Assembly (NCBI GenBank): GCA_031289145.1
Contig: JAITQA010000130.1
Coordinates: forward strand, 1 to 32,266
Source: Dysgonamonadaceae bacterium
GTDB taxonomy: Bacteria > Bacteroidota > Bacteroidia > Bacteroidales > Azobacteroidaceae
Length of the DNA: 32,266 nt
Reading direction: 5' to 3'
The position numbers were made by a program, and so were the translations under genes. The notes below the pieces were generated by a model, which saw nothing but the letters and a program-made list of their open reading frames with translations, searched no databases and was not told the origin of the DNA. This document shows positions 24,892-32,266 of the stretch, piece by piece (position 1 is the first letter of the stretch; each line of letters starts with the position of its first letter).

Positions 24892-25809
24892 ATGAAACGG
24901 AAAACAGAACGCATTATTTGGATAAGTATCACTTCATTCCTGAGTTTAATAATTATCGGGATAGGGATTTTAGTCTTAATCGCTTACAATCAGGTGCAAA
25001 AAAAGAAAAACAGCAAAGAGGCAAGTTATCTTCCTTTGCTTCAGGAATCACAAGGGTATAATGACAAATTAGACTTAAACCTGCCGTCATTCACCTATCA
25101 ACCGTCCAATGACTCTAATTTGGTACATGTGCGAACCTATTTTAATCTGGATAGCGTTGTTGGCAATGGAAACGAATTGTCTCAAATTAAAAACTTGATG
25201 TATTATATGCACGACCTTGTACGTCACGATGGAAATAATCCGTTAAAGGATGTGAGTCGAAATTCTATTTCTCTGATTGACTACTGTAAAAAAGAAAACG
25301 TAGGCATGAATTGCCGCATGATGGCGATTTCCTTGAATGAATTTTACTTGGCAATGGGTTTTCCTTCCCGGTTTGTCGTCTGTTTACCACAAGATTCTAC
25401 CGACATAGATTCTCATATAATAAACATCGTTTACTCAAGGGATTTAAGCAAATGGATTTGGATAGACCCGACATTTGCCGCTTATGTTGCAGATGAAAAG
25501 AATCAACTGTTAAATATTGAAGAAGTCAGATACCGGCTGATAAATAACCTGCCTTTGGTTTTGAATGAAGACGCCAATTGGAATCACGAAAAACAGACTG
25601 CAAAGTATTATTTAAAAACGTATATGGCAAAGAATTTATATTGGGTAGAATGTCTGGCAGACAGCCGCTACGCCGCGGAGGATGCCACTTTGGAAGATAG
25701 GCAATATATTCGTTTATGTCCGGAAGGATTTTCCGGTTTTCATTATAAGAATTATATTACCAATAATCCCCATTATTTCTGGCAAATTCCCGATAGATTA
25801 AACCAATAA
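24892..25809 (+). CDS. Membrane-anchored periplasmic transglutaminase-like protein
   Basis: The 305-residue protein has one N-terminal membrane anchor (about 9-31) and a transglutaminase-like core. The expected Cys-His-Asp triad is visible: Cys141 in VGMNCRMMA, His175 in IDSHIINIVY and Asp192 in KWIWIDPTF. The family includes thiol proteases, peptide cross-linking or hydrolysing enzymes and inactive scaffolds; with an intact triad, a peptidase-like or acyl-transfer activity in the periplasm is possible. It lies 40 bp after the ABC ATPase and 11 bp before the FtsX permease, so it belongs to their operon. This gene order is unusual, and the substrate is unknown. Confidence 0.8.
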   Translation: MKRKTERIIWISITSFLSLIIIGIGILVLIAYNQVQKKKNSKEASYLPLLQESQGYNDKLDLNLPSFTYQPSNDSNLVHVRTYFNLDSVVGNGNELSQIKNLMYYMHDLVRHDGNNPLKDVSRNSISLIDYCKKENVGMNCRMMAISLNEFYLAMGFPSRFVVCLPQDSTDIDSHIINIVYSRDLSKWIWIDPTFAAYVADEKNQLLNIEEVRYRLINNLPLVLNEDANWNHEKQTAKYYLKTYMAKNLYWVECLADSRYAAEDATLEDRQYIRLCPEGFSGFHYKNYITNNPHYFWQIPDRLNQ

Positions 25810-25820
25810 AACTACCAACG

Positions 25821-28193
25821 ATGAATCTCAAAAAATCTTTCCGGATTATTTTCCGGAACAAAACATACGGCATCCTGAATATACTCGGATTAACCATCGG
25901 AATTACTTCCGCGGCTCTGATTTTACTTTGGGTGGAATATCATTTTTCTTACAACAAGGCGATTCCTCATTCAGAAAACCTGTATATGTTCGGACAACAT
26001 CAGCATTACGGCGATGATACTCGTACCTTTTTTGTCTCACCCGGCCCCATGCCCGAATGGTTGAAAAACAATATTCCCGAAATCAAGCGTGTTTCCCGTT
26101 ATGGGTGGGGAAGCAAACAAGTTTTTTCCCTTGAAAATTCCACCCATCTTTTTTCCGAATTTGGCGAGTACCTGGATGAGTATATTTGTGAAATGATTGG
26201 GATGACTTTCGTCCGGGGAAATGCTCAAACCGCTTTTGAATCGGCATTTCCAATTGTATTAAGTGAAAAAATGGCTGAAAAAATCTTCGGCAAAGAAGAC
26301 CCGGTAGGGAAAAATCTTCAGTTGAACGGTCAATCATTTGAAATAACCGGCGTATATAAGAATTTGCCGAAAAATACGGCTTTCCAATTTGAATGGCTAA
26401 TTCCTTTCCGCGTGAAAGCGCAGGAACTTTATGATAAGAATTGGGCGCAAGAAGGAAATTGGAACAGCAATTGGCTACAATGCTATGTAGAAGTGGAACC
26501 ACATGCCGATATTGAAGCTATCAATGAGAAAATGAATCAATTGCTTTCGGAATTGTTCTATAATAAGGGATTTATTTATCCGATTAACCGGCAGCGTTTG
26601 TACGGAGAATTTAAAGACGGAATGGAAACCGGTAGCGGATACATCCGTACGGTTCGCTTGTTTTTCATGATTGGTTTGGTTATCTTGCTGATTGCCTGTA
26701 TCAATTTCATGAATCTTTCTACGGCGCGTTCCCAAAAGCGAGCTTTGGAAGTGGGCGTAAGGAAAACATTCGGAACAAAACGAAAAGCGCTGATTCAGCA
26801 ATTTTTGACCGAATCGGGATTAATTACCTTCATTTCTTTGGCTTTAGCGGTAGGATTGATTTATTTGTGCCTGCCCTCATTCAACGAATTGGTTTCCAGA
26901 GAACTTTTTATCAATTGGGCGAATCCGGTTGTTGTGGGAGGTTTGATTGGGATAGGCATTCTTTGTACTTTCCTTGCCGGAAGTTATCCTGCATTTTATT
27001 TATCTTCTTTTTCGCCGAATGCAGCTTTGAAAAAACAAAAAGCCGGTGGAAGCGGGAGCGTTGTATGGATACGCAAAGGATTGGTTGTCTTTCAATTTGC
27101 TATTGCATTTGTCCTGATTTGCGCCACTTGGGTCGTTTTCCTTCAGATTCAATTTGTTCAAAAGCGGGATTTAGGTATTGTGAAAGAAAACTTAGTTATG
27201 TTTAATGCTACGGATGCTATTAAAAAGAGCTTTTCGGCTGTCAGGAATGAAATTTTCAATACCGGACTTGTGGAAAGCGCCGCTTTGAGTAGTCAAACTT
27301 TATTGAATATTCATAATAATGGGGGTGGTTACCAATGGCAAGGAAAAGCCCCTGAGACGAATCCTTTGATTTCACTTGTAATGGGAAGTTCGGGTTTAAT
27401 TGATGCCGCTGGATTAAAGTTAATGGACGGACGGGATTTTATACCGCAGGAAGAAGACGGCAGGTCGTATGTAATTATCAATCAAACGCTGGCGGAAATC
27501 ATGGGAGAAGAAGGAAAAGTTGGAGGACATATCGGTCAGGGAAATGATCCGGACGATCAATTGGAGATTATTGGTATCGTAAAAGATTTTGTTTTCAATA
27601 ATGTGTACAGGGAAAAACCCGAACCGGTTGTTTTTCGCGCTTATTTACCTTATACCGATAATTTGTTTGTCCGTCTGAAGCAAGGTGTTAATCCTTTAGA
27701 AACCATAGCAAAACTAAAAAACACGCTTCAGACCTTCACGCCGGACGAACCTTTCGACCCGACTTATATGGACGATCAATTCAACAATATGTTTTCCGGC
27801 GAACGCATGGAAGGCAAATTATCCGCTTTGTTTGCCGGCTTGGCAATTTTTATTTCCTGTCTGGGTTTGTTCGGATTGAGCGCTTTCTCGGCGGAACAGC
27901 GCACAAAGGAAATCGGGATTCGCAAGGTATTGGGCGCCAGTCTGGGCGATATACTTGTTCAATTAGGGAAAAGCTATATGTATTTGATATCAATTGCGGT
28001 GCTAATCGGTTTACCCATTGCCTGGTATATTACATCCAATTATCTGAAAAGCTATGCTTACCGGATTGAATTAAGTTGGGAAATATTTGCCGGAGTTGTA
28101 TTGCTTGTTTCCTTAATAGCCCTGTTCACAGTGAGTTTCCAGTCTCTTCGGGCAGCGATAGCGAATCCGGTGAAGTCGATAAAAACGGAGTAA
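25821..28193 (+). CDS. MacB/FtsX-type ABC transporter permease
   Basis: A 790-residue permease of the Bacteroidota double-FtsX type. An N-terminal helix (about 17-40) leads into a MacB-like periplasmic domain, followed by an FtsX block (about 280-430, with MNLSTARSQKRALEVGVRKTFG), a second periplasmic domain and a last FtsX block (about 670-790, LSAFSAEQRTKEIGIRKVLGAS). Such proteins do not form a classical channel; they move periplasmic domains to expel peptides, lipoproteins or antibiotics, or to regulate envelope enzymes. With the neighbouring ATPase it makes a complete transporter. A hairpin terminator follows its stop codon. Confidence 0.92.
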   Translation: MNLKKSFRIIFRNKTYGILNILGLTIGITSAALILLWVEYHFSYNKAIPHSENLYMFGQHQHYGDDTRTFFVSPGPMPEWLKNNIPEIKRVSRYGWGSKQVFSLENSTHLFSEFGEYLDEYICEMIGMTFVRGNAQTAFESAFPIVLSEKMAEKIFGKEDPVGKNLQLNGQSFEITGVYKNLPKNTAFQFEWLIPFRVKAQELYDKNWAQEGNWNSNWLQCYVEVEPHADIEAINEKMNQLLSELFYNKGFIYPINRQRLYGEFKDGMETGSGYIRTVRLFFMIGLVILLIACINFMNLSTARSQKRALEVGVRKTFGTKRKALIQQFLTESGLITFISLALAVGLIYLCLPSFNELVSRELFINWANPVVVGGLIGIGILCTFLAGSYPAFYLSSFSPNAALKKQKAGGSGSVVWIRKGLVVFQFAIAFVLICATWVVFLQIQFVQKRDLGIVKENLVMFNATDAIKKSFSAVRNEIFNTGLVESAALSSQTLLNIHNNGGGYQWQGKAPETNPLISLVMGSSGLIDAAGLKLMDGRDFIPQEEDGRSYVIINQTLAEIMGEEGKVGGHIGQGNDPDDQLEIIGIVKDFVFNNVYREKPEPVVFRAYLPYTDNLFVRLKQGVNPLETIAKLKNTLQTFTPDEPFDPTYMDDQFNNMFSGERMEGKLSALFAGLAIFISCLGLFGLSAFSAEQRTKEIGIRKVLGASLGDILVQLGKSYMYLISIAVLIGLPIAWYITSNYLKSYAYRIELSWEIFAGVVLLVSLIALFTVSFQSLRAAIANPVKSIKTE

Positions 28194-28221
28194 TTAGATG
28201 AGTCATAATTTAACAAAGAAA

Positions 28222-28263
28222 GTCACTGTTGCCCGAAAGGGCAGTGACGGTTTACGCTTTTTT
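28222..28263 (+). terminator. Terminator after the FtsX permease
   Basis: GTCACTG (28222-28228) pairs with CAGTGAC (28242-28248); inside it CCC-GAAA-GGG forms a second stem with a stable GNRA-type loop. A T6 run follows at 28258-28263 after a short spacer. It separates the two plus-strand operons. Confidence 0.65.
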
Positions 28264-28276
28264 CATTGGAAAATGC

Positions 28277-28306
28277 TTTCGCATTGAAAGAAAATATATA
28301 ACTTTG
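28277..28306 (+). promoter_or_regulatory. Promoter of the aspartyl protease-ABC operon
   Basis: TAACTTTG (28299-28306) is a perfect -7 box. TTTC at 28277-28280, 18 bp upstream, is a near match to the -33 TTTG. The start of transcription would be about 20 bases before the small gene at 28334. Confidence 0.5.
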
Positions 28307-28333
28307 TGCTTCTCATCAATAAACAGTACAGAT

Positions 28334-28456
28334 ATGGATACCTTGGAATTGGAAGCCCAAAAGGCAAAACTTGCACGTGAAATCCTCAATGAAACAGACA
28401 AGGAGAGTATCACGAAATTGTTGCATTATTTCCGCACTTTGCATGAAACATCTTAG
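28334..28456 (+). CDS. Small 40-residue helical protein
   Basis: This short frame begins MDTLELEAQKAKLAREILNE and ends in YFRTLHETS. It looks like a charged amphipathic helix pair with no signal peptide or Gly-Gly leader site. Its start resembles the N-terminus of longer Bacteroidota antitoxin-like proteins, so it might be a shortened relative. Evidence that it is real: a promoter with a perfect -7 box 28 bases upstream, a plausible start, and a 14-bp overlap with the next gene suggesting translational coupling. It may serve as a coupling leader, a small regulator or a substrate of the operon; none is proven. Confidence 0.55.
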   Translation: MDTLELEAQKAKLAREILNETDKESITKLLHYFRTLHETS

Positions 28457-29678
28457 ACTTGTCGCTTTCGTTTTTTTTCTTCAGACCATTGTTTGTTGTA
28501 ATACATTTGCGCAAACGTTTACTACTCTCAATAAGGGAGGTAGTAGCCGGAAAGACTATTATTCGGTTATCCCTTATGAGGAATTTGATAATTTAATGAT
28601 TATCAAAGTGATGATTAATGGAAAAGAATATCGGTTTCTCTTTGATACGGGGGCAATGGTCTGTATTTCGGATTCTTTAATGAAAGAGTTGCAACTTCCG
28701 GAAATTAAGAGATTGGAAATATCGGACTCAAGCGATAAAAAAGACAGTCTTTCTGTGGTTATGTTAAAAGAAATTCAGTTAGACAGTTTATTTTTCAGGG
28801 ATATTCCGGCTATGGTTTTCAAAGAAAACGAACAGTTCACTTGTTTGGGAATCGATGGTATTATAGGCAGCAACCTGCTCAGAAATTCTATTGTTCGTTT
28901 TTCTAAATTGGAGCGCAATATTGTGATAACAGATAATCCGAAAAGACTGAATCTGAAATCCAAGAAAAAACTGTCTCAAAAATTGTTCCTCACGCATGGA
29001 CAAAGTTCCCCTTATTTCCGGTTGGAAATCAAGAACAAGAAAACGGCCAGGGTTCAACTCTTGTTTGATAGCGGAAGTAACGGATTCTTTGATTTGTCGC
29101 TGAGACATTTCAACCATTTTGAAAAATATAGGGGAAGCAAATTTTATGATATTTTGTCTAAAACCGAAGGAGGAAGTTCTTTGGGAGTGCACGGAAAGGA
29201 AAATGACACAGTGCAATATGCCTTGCATACGCAGAATATGAAAATCAATCGTGCGGTTTTTAAAGAGGTAAATTTCTATTCAACGGCCGACGACAACTCC
29301 CGCGTGGGTGCAGCATTGTTAAAACATGGAGTTGTAACTATAGATTACATAAACAAACGTTTTTATTTTGAACCTTATTTTGAAAAGGAAAAGGAATTAG
29401 CCGAAAAGATTCAACCCCTTCGTTTAACCTGGGACAAAGGGCGACCTGTTGTCGGCATTGTTTGGGATGAAACCTTGAGAAAAACAATCAGTCCCGGAGA
29501 CATTGTACTTTTCATCAACGATGAAAATATGGAAAATCTGTTCCACTGCGATTTTATGAAAAATAGGTGGAACTATTTTCAGGGAGATAAGGTTACTTTG
29601 ACTGTCCGAAAGGCAGAGGGTATCGTCAGGACTGTGAGCGTAATGGACTTCATTATGCAGCAAAATAATCTTAGATGA
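28443..29678 (+). CDS. Secreted aspartyl protease with PDZ domain
   Basis: A 411-residue protein with a signal peptide (MKHLRLVAFVFFLQTIVCCN ... FAQ), two retropepsin-like lobes and a C-terminal PDZ-like domain (about 325-411, SPGDIVLFINDENMENL). Lobe 1 has FLFDTGAMV (Asp68-Thr-Gly) with a later GIDGIIGSNLL flap/second-half signature. Lobe 2 has LLFDSGSNG (Asp209-Ser-Gly). Two Asp motifs in one chain suggest a pepsin-like intramolecular pair or two half-sites. The ATG at 28443 is chosen for the signal peptide; the in-frame upstream ATG at 28371 would lie within the small gene. It overlaps the next gene by 4 bp (ATGA), so it is tightly coupled to the exporter. Confidence 0.85.
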   Translation: MKHLRLVAFVFFLQTIVCCNTFAQTFTTLNKGGSSRKDYYSVIPYEEFDNLMIIKVMINGKEYRFLFDTGAMVCISDSLMKELQLPEIKRLEISDSSDKKDSLSVVMLKEIQLDSLFFRDIPAMVFKENEQFTCLGIDGIIGSNLLRNSIVRFSKLERNIVITDNPKRLNLKSKKKLSQKLFLTHGQSSPYFRLEIKNKKTARVQLLFDSGSNGFFDLSLRHFNHFEKYRGSKFYDILSKTEGGSSLGVHGKENDTVQYALHTQNMKINRAVFKEVNFYSTADDNSRVGAALLKHGVVTIDYINKRFYFEPYFEKEKELAEKIQPLRLTWDKGRPVVGIVWDETLRKTISPGDIVLFINDENMENLFHCDFMKNRWNYFQGDKVTLTVRKAEGIVRTVSVMDFIMQQNNLR

Positions 29679-30928
29679 AAATTTATGCTGTTTTTATATT
29701 AAAATGGAAGTCTATAATCAGGCATCCAATGTTTGAACAAGGTTTATTCTTTCGATTCTTATTTTCTTTGTTCATCCTGTCCTTGTTATACACGGTATTT
29801 TTATTGGGAAATTTGTTTAATCAATTCTGTTTCAGTTTATTTACGGATGATTTGAATCCATTTTGTATATTCATATTCTCCGTTCTTCCCCTGATTTTGT
29901 TCGACTTTATTTTGAAATTTTTTTTGAAAAAAGTGGATTTTCAATTTCTGACTATTGGTCGTTTTCCTGATGCAAAAAAAAGTATACGTTTTTATTTGCT
30001 TATAAAAGAACTTGTTAGTTTTTGGAATTGTTATTTATTGTTGTTTTTCTTTACTTATTTGTCAACAACTTTCTATCCTTGTTATGGCTTATTGACGACA
30101 ATCGTTTCTTTTGTGGTTTTATATGCTTTTCAGCTTTTAATCAGTCAATTAATAAAATACATTCATCGCGGTACAGGGAAAAAATCGGTTGTTCACTATT
30201 ATTTTTCTTTCAAAATAACATCGCAAGGTAGTCTGGAAAATTATCTTTTATTAAGTGTAAGAATGATTGTACGGTCTCCTCGCCTAAGGCAACAGTTTAT
30301 CTCTTTTTTATTGGTGTCCGCGATTTATTTTTATTTGTTTGGCGCCCATTCGAAAATTATGGACGTCTTTGCTTTCAGATTGTTTTTTACATCGTTCATG
30401 ATTCTCCTGTTTCCGCTCCTGTTTAACCAGTATTTGTTTTCTGCCGAAGCTTCCTTCTTTGACCATTTGATGATTAGTCCGGATTTCAGAAAAATTCTAT
30501 TTGCAAAATACAGTATGAATGTTTTCGTTTCCTTTATTTTATTTTTTATTTTTTTAGTATGTATGCCATTTAACCGGCAATTTTTTGTAGACTTGACAGC
30601 TACTTTTCTTTTTTGTTCAGGCATTGTCACTCTTTTATCATTCAGCAGTATTCTTTTTGTCACCACGAAAATAGATTTGTTTGGCGCTCATTACAAAATG
30701 CTGACAAATCCCCCTTCTGTTCAGTCGTTGTATGTTTTCTTGGTCTATGCTTTTTCAATTGCATTGGTAATCCTACTTGCGTTTGTCTTTTCGCCCTTGG
30801 TTGCCGTTTGGTTTATGTTTGTTAGCGGCGTGATTTCAATTTTGTTTTCCAATGTCTGGTTCAACTATTTATACCGGTGCTTTTATCCAAATAAGTATGA
30901 GAAAATGGAAATATTTCGGATTCAATAA
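29675..30928 (+). CDS. DUF5687 family membrane protein (ABC-2-like permease)
   Basis: The 417-residue protein is extremely hydrophobic, with about ten membrane helices and a basic N-terminus (MKIYAVFILKWKSIIRHPMF) like the KxxxRxP start of ABC-2 permeases. It resembles the Bacteroidota DUF5687 family, whose genes lie beside ABC ATPases. Here the ATPase gene starts 18 bp downstream, so the two should form an exporter. DNA of this gene is strongly AT- and T-rich, as expected for a membrane protein. The start overlaps the protease stop (ATGA). Substrate unknown. Confidence 0.8.
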   Translation: MKIYAVFILKWKSIIRHPMFEQGLFFRFLFSLFILSLLYTVFLLGNLFNQFCFSLFTDDLNPFCIFIFSVLPLILFDFILKFFLKKVDFQFLTIGRFPDAKKSIRFYLLIKELVSFWNCYLLLFFFTYLSTTFYPCYGLLTTIVSFVVLYAFQLLISQLIKYIHRGTGKKSVVHYYFSFKITSQGSLENYLLLSVRMIVRSPRLRQQFISFLLVSAIYFYLFGAHSKIMDVFAFRLFFTSFMILLFPLLFNQYLFSAEASFFDHLMISPDFRKILFAKYSMNVFVSFILFFIFLVCMPFNRQFFVDLTATFLFCSGIVTLLSFSSILFVTTKIDLFGAHYKMLTNPPSVQSLYVFLVYAFSIALVILLAFVFSPLVAVWFMFVSGVISILFSNVWFNYLYRCFYPNKYEKMEIFRIQ

Positions 30929-30946
30929 ACACAAATAAAAACAGTC

Positions 30947-31693
30947 ATGGAAATAGCAATTAAAAATTTGACAAAGATATACAATAATCAAAAGGTGTTA
31001 TCCATCGGTGATTTATCAGTTGAAAAGGGTGAACTGGTTGGATTAATCGGCAATAACGGCGCAGGAAAAACGACCTTTCTTCGATTACTGACAGACTTGA
31101 TAAAAGCGGATTCCGGTGCTGTTCTTTCGAGGAATAAAAATATCAGTAAAACAGAAAACTGGAAATTTTATACCTCAGCCTACATTGATACCGGTTTTCT
31201 GATTGATTTTTACACTGCTGAAGAATATTTCAGTTTTATCGCTTCAAACTATAAAGTAAGCGATAGTGATGTAAAAGAATTACTTCGCTATCTGGATGAT
31301 TTCATGAATGGAGAGATTCTTGGCAAGAAAAAATACATCCGTGATTTTTCGTTGGGGAATCAACAAAAAATAGGAATAATCGGCGCAATATTATCCAAGC
31401 CGGAAATATTATTGTTAGATGAACCTTTCAATTTTTTAGATCCGACTTCTCAGTATTTTATCAGTAATTATTTGAATGAACTTAATAAACAGTTTAACAC
31501 AACCTTAATAATATCCAGCCATAACTTGGAATGTATTTATACAATTTCTTCCCGGATTATATTGTTGGACAAAGGGATAATAATTAAAGACGTTTCGCCT
31601 GTAAATAGTGAATTAAGGGGAGAATTGAGTAACTATTTCAAAATAGACAATATCTTAACTCCGGAAAAATCATCGGACAAAATACAAGTGTAA
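30947..31693 (+). CDS. ABC transporter ATP-binding protein, ABC-2 exporter type
   Basis: The 248-residue ATPase has Walker A GNNGAGKT (35-42), a degenerate signature SLGNQ (135-139) in place of LSGGQ, Walker B ILLLDEP (154-160) with NFLDPT as D-loop, and the H-loop ISSHNLE. This CcmA/NatA-like form with a relaxed signature is normal for ABC-2 exporters. It is the last gene of the operon. Partner: the DUF5687 membrane protein. No clear terminator follows. Confidence 0.92.
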   Translation: MEIAIKNLTKIYNNQKVLSIGDLSVEKGELVGLIGNNGAGKTTFLRLLTDLIKADSGAVLSRNKNISKTENWKFYTSAYIDTGFLIDFYTAEEYFSFIASNYKVSDSDVKELLRYLDDFMNGEILGKKKYIRDFSLGNQQKIGIIGAILSKPEILLLDEPFNFLDPTSQYFISNYLNELNKQFNTTLIISSHNLECIYTISSRIILLDKGIIIKDVSPVNSELRGELSNYFKIDNILTPEKSSDKIQV

Positions 31694-31951
31694 AGAAAAA
31701 TTTATTATATTTGCAGCGGCATATTCAGGACAGCGATTCAGCGATTAAATAAAATCCGTTATTCAACCAAAGGAGTTGTAGTCAGGGGTAAAAAGCCATC
31801 CTGTCACTTACAATTAAGCAACCAACGTGAGAATAATAAAATCGGAAGTTTGTATCTATGTTGTAAAAATAATAGGTTTAATAACCGGTTTAATCTTGTC
31901 TTCGGGACCAAGAGCTGTCCGCCACGGTTTTCAGTCCGTAAAAAGTAGTCA
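31694..31951. other. Junction between ABC operon and insertion sequence
   Basis: No gene is supported on the plus strand. The stretch holds a possible orphan promoter, a tandem 8-bp repeat (CAGCGATT twice, about 31732-31747) and, further right, what must be the non-coding end of the insertion sequence. The exact IS end and its inverted repeat cannot be placed because the other end is outside the window. Confidence 0.4.
31706..31713 (+). promoter_or_regulatory. Possible orphan -7 box
   Basis: TATATTTG matches TAnnTTTG on the plus strand, but no -33 TTTG is present and no gene follows before the IS transposase on the other strand. It may be the promoter of a gene cut off by the insertion. Confidence 0.3.
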
Positions 31952-32266
31952 TCAAGAAGGATGTGGCGGTATATGATTCTTTTCGCGAGCAGAGAGGCGT
32001 TTTTCGGGAGGATCGGCAACGAGCATATAGGCAATCAAATTGTTCCAAATATTTCGGATTGTTTCTTTCGAGTGAGCCTCCAGCAGGCTTTTGACAGGCT
32101 CTCTTTTTTCTACTAACTGGTTGATGGCATGAGCGATTTGAAGCAAGGTATAAGTGTTTTTCAATCCGTTGTATGAATTGCGGAAGTACTTATGTTCCAG
32201 TTCATAATCTCTGCATTTCTGCGCATTAAACCCCTCGTTTTCCACTTTCCAGCGAAGCCGTCCTGC
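31952..32266 (-). CDS. C-terminal part of a DDE transposase (5' partial)
   Basis: The frame is open from the window edge and encodes the last 104 residues. It starts AGRLRWKVENEGFNAQK, which holds the conserved final Glu of the DDE triad in the WxxENExFN context seen in IS4-like transposases, followed by LEHKYFRNSYNGLKNTYTLLQIAHAINQL. The GTG at 32245 is an internal codon, not the start. The end (AREKNHIPPHPS) may be slightly altered. The IS family cannot be named with certainty. It points to a recent or past insertion at the end of the ABC-exporter operon. Confidence 0.8.
   Translation of the reverse strand, partial: AGRLRWKVENEGFNAQKCRDYELEHKYFRNSYNGLKNTYTLLQIAHAINQLVEKREPVKSLLEAHSKETIRNIWNNLIAYMLVADPPEKRLSAREKNHIPPHPS

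Noticed and set aside
28334-28456. Small gene as a classic double-glycine bacteriocin precursor
   Set aside because: There is no GG/GA cleavage site, no signal peptide and no Cys/Ser/Thr-rich core, so a bacteriocin call is unsupported.
31804-32034. Separate 76-residue minus-strand frame, or frameshifted end of the transposase
   Set aside because: It overlaps the transposase in another frame. It could be the true C-terminus after a frameshift, but without the family alignment there is no support.
1-32266. CRISPR array, tRNA or rRNA genes
   Set aside because: No regularly spaced direct repeats and no recognisable tRNA or rRNA segments were seen by eye on either strand; a covariance-model search would be needed to exclude small RNAs.

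Overview
The window looks like chromosomal DNA of a Bacteroidales bacterium (phylum Bacteroidota); the family cannot be fixed from sequence alone. The evidence is a SusC/SusD pair with an ECF sigma factor and a FecR-type anti-sigma factor, a GH97 glycosidase, DUF4293 beside a Bacteroidota-type RNA polymerase omega subunit, DUF5618 and DUF5687 proteins, type IX secretion (Por) C-terminal tails, Bacteroides-style -7 promoter boxes (TAnnTTTG), and the lack of Shine-Dalgarno sequences.

Layout. 1-284 is the 3' end of a gene cut by the window edge. A secreted GH97 glycosidase (+, 576-2588) converges with, and overlaps, a beta-CASP metallo-beta-lactamase nuclease-like gene that follows a WG-repeat protein (-, 5056-2570). 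A tandem pair of DUF5618 genes (+, 5291-6132) carries a gene-conversion mosaic and is flanked by two copies of the 3' tail of fecCD. Next comes a housekeeping operon on the minus strand, bamD-rpoZ-DUF4293-fecCD (8703-6144), then phenylacetate-CoA ligase plus a double-ACT protein (10542-8807). Three T9SS-type secreted proteins follow: a Big_2/metallophosphatase (12905-10605) and two paralogous GLUG-repeat proteins (15911-13001). A classical ECF sigma - FecR - SusC - SusD nutrient-uptake locus reads leftward from 23685 to 16279, with no glycosidase next to it.

The right-hand part (24.0-31.7 kb, all +) is the most unusual. A sigma-54 type promoter, preceded by two 16-bp CCG/CGG palindromes spaced exactly 21 bp, drives an ABC ATPase, a membrane-anchored periplasmic transglutaminase-like protein and a MacB/FtsX-type permease. 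After a terminator, a second tight operon encodes a 40-residue peptide, a secreted two-Asp-motif aspartyl protease with a PDZ domain, a DUF5687 membrane protein and an ABC ATPase. Both operons pair a putative periplasmic peptide/protein-modifying enzyme with an ABC transporter, and could work on the cell envelope or on exported peptides. Their substrates are unknown.

The window ends in the 3' part of an insertion-sequence transposase (-), which seems to have landed downstream of a promoter.

Regulatory and repeat features include Bacteroides-type promoters, intrinsic terminators, a (TAAA)5 tract filling a promoter spacer (possible phase variation of the GLUG genes), and REP-like palindromes at 540-560 and 23771-23859.
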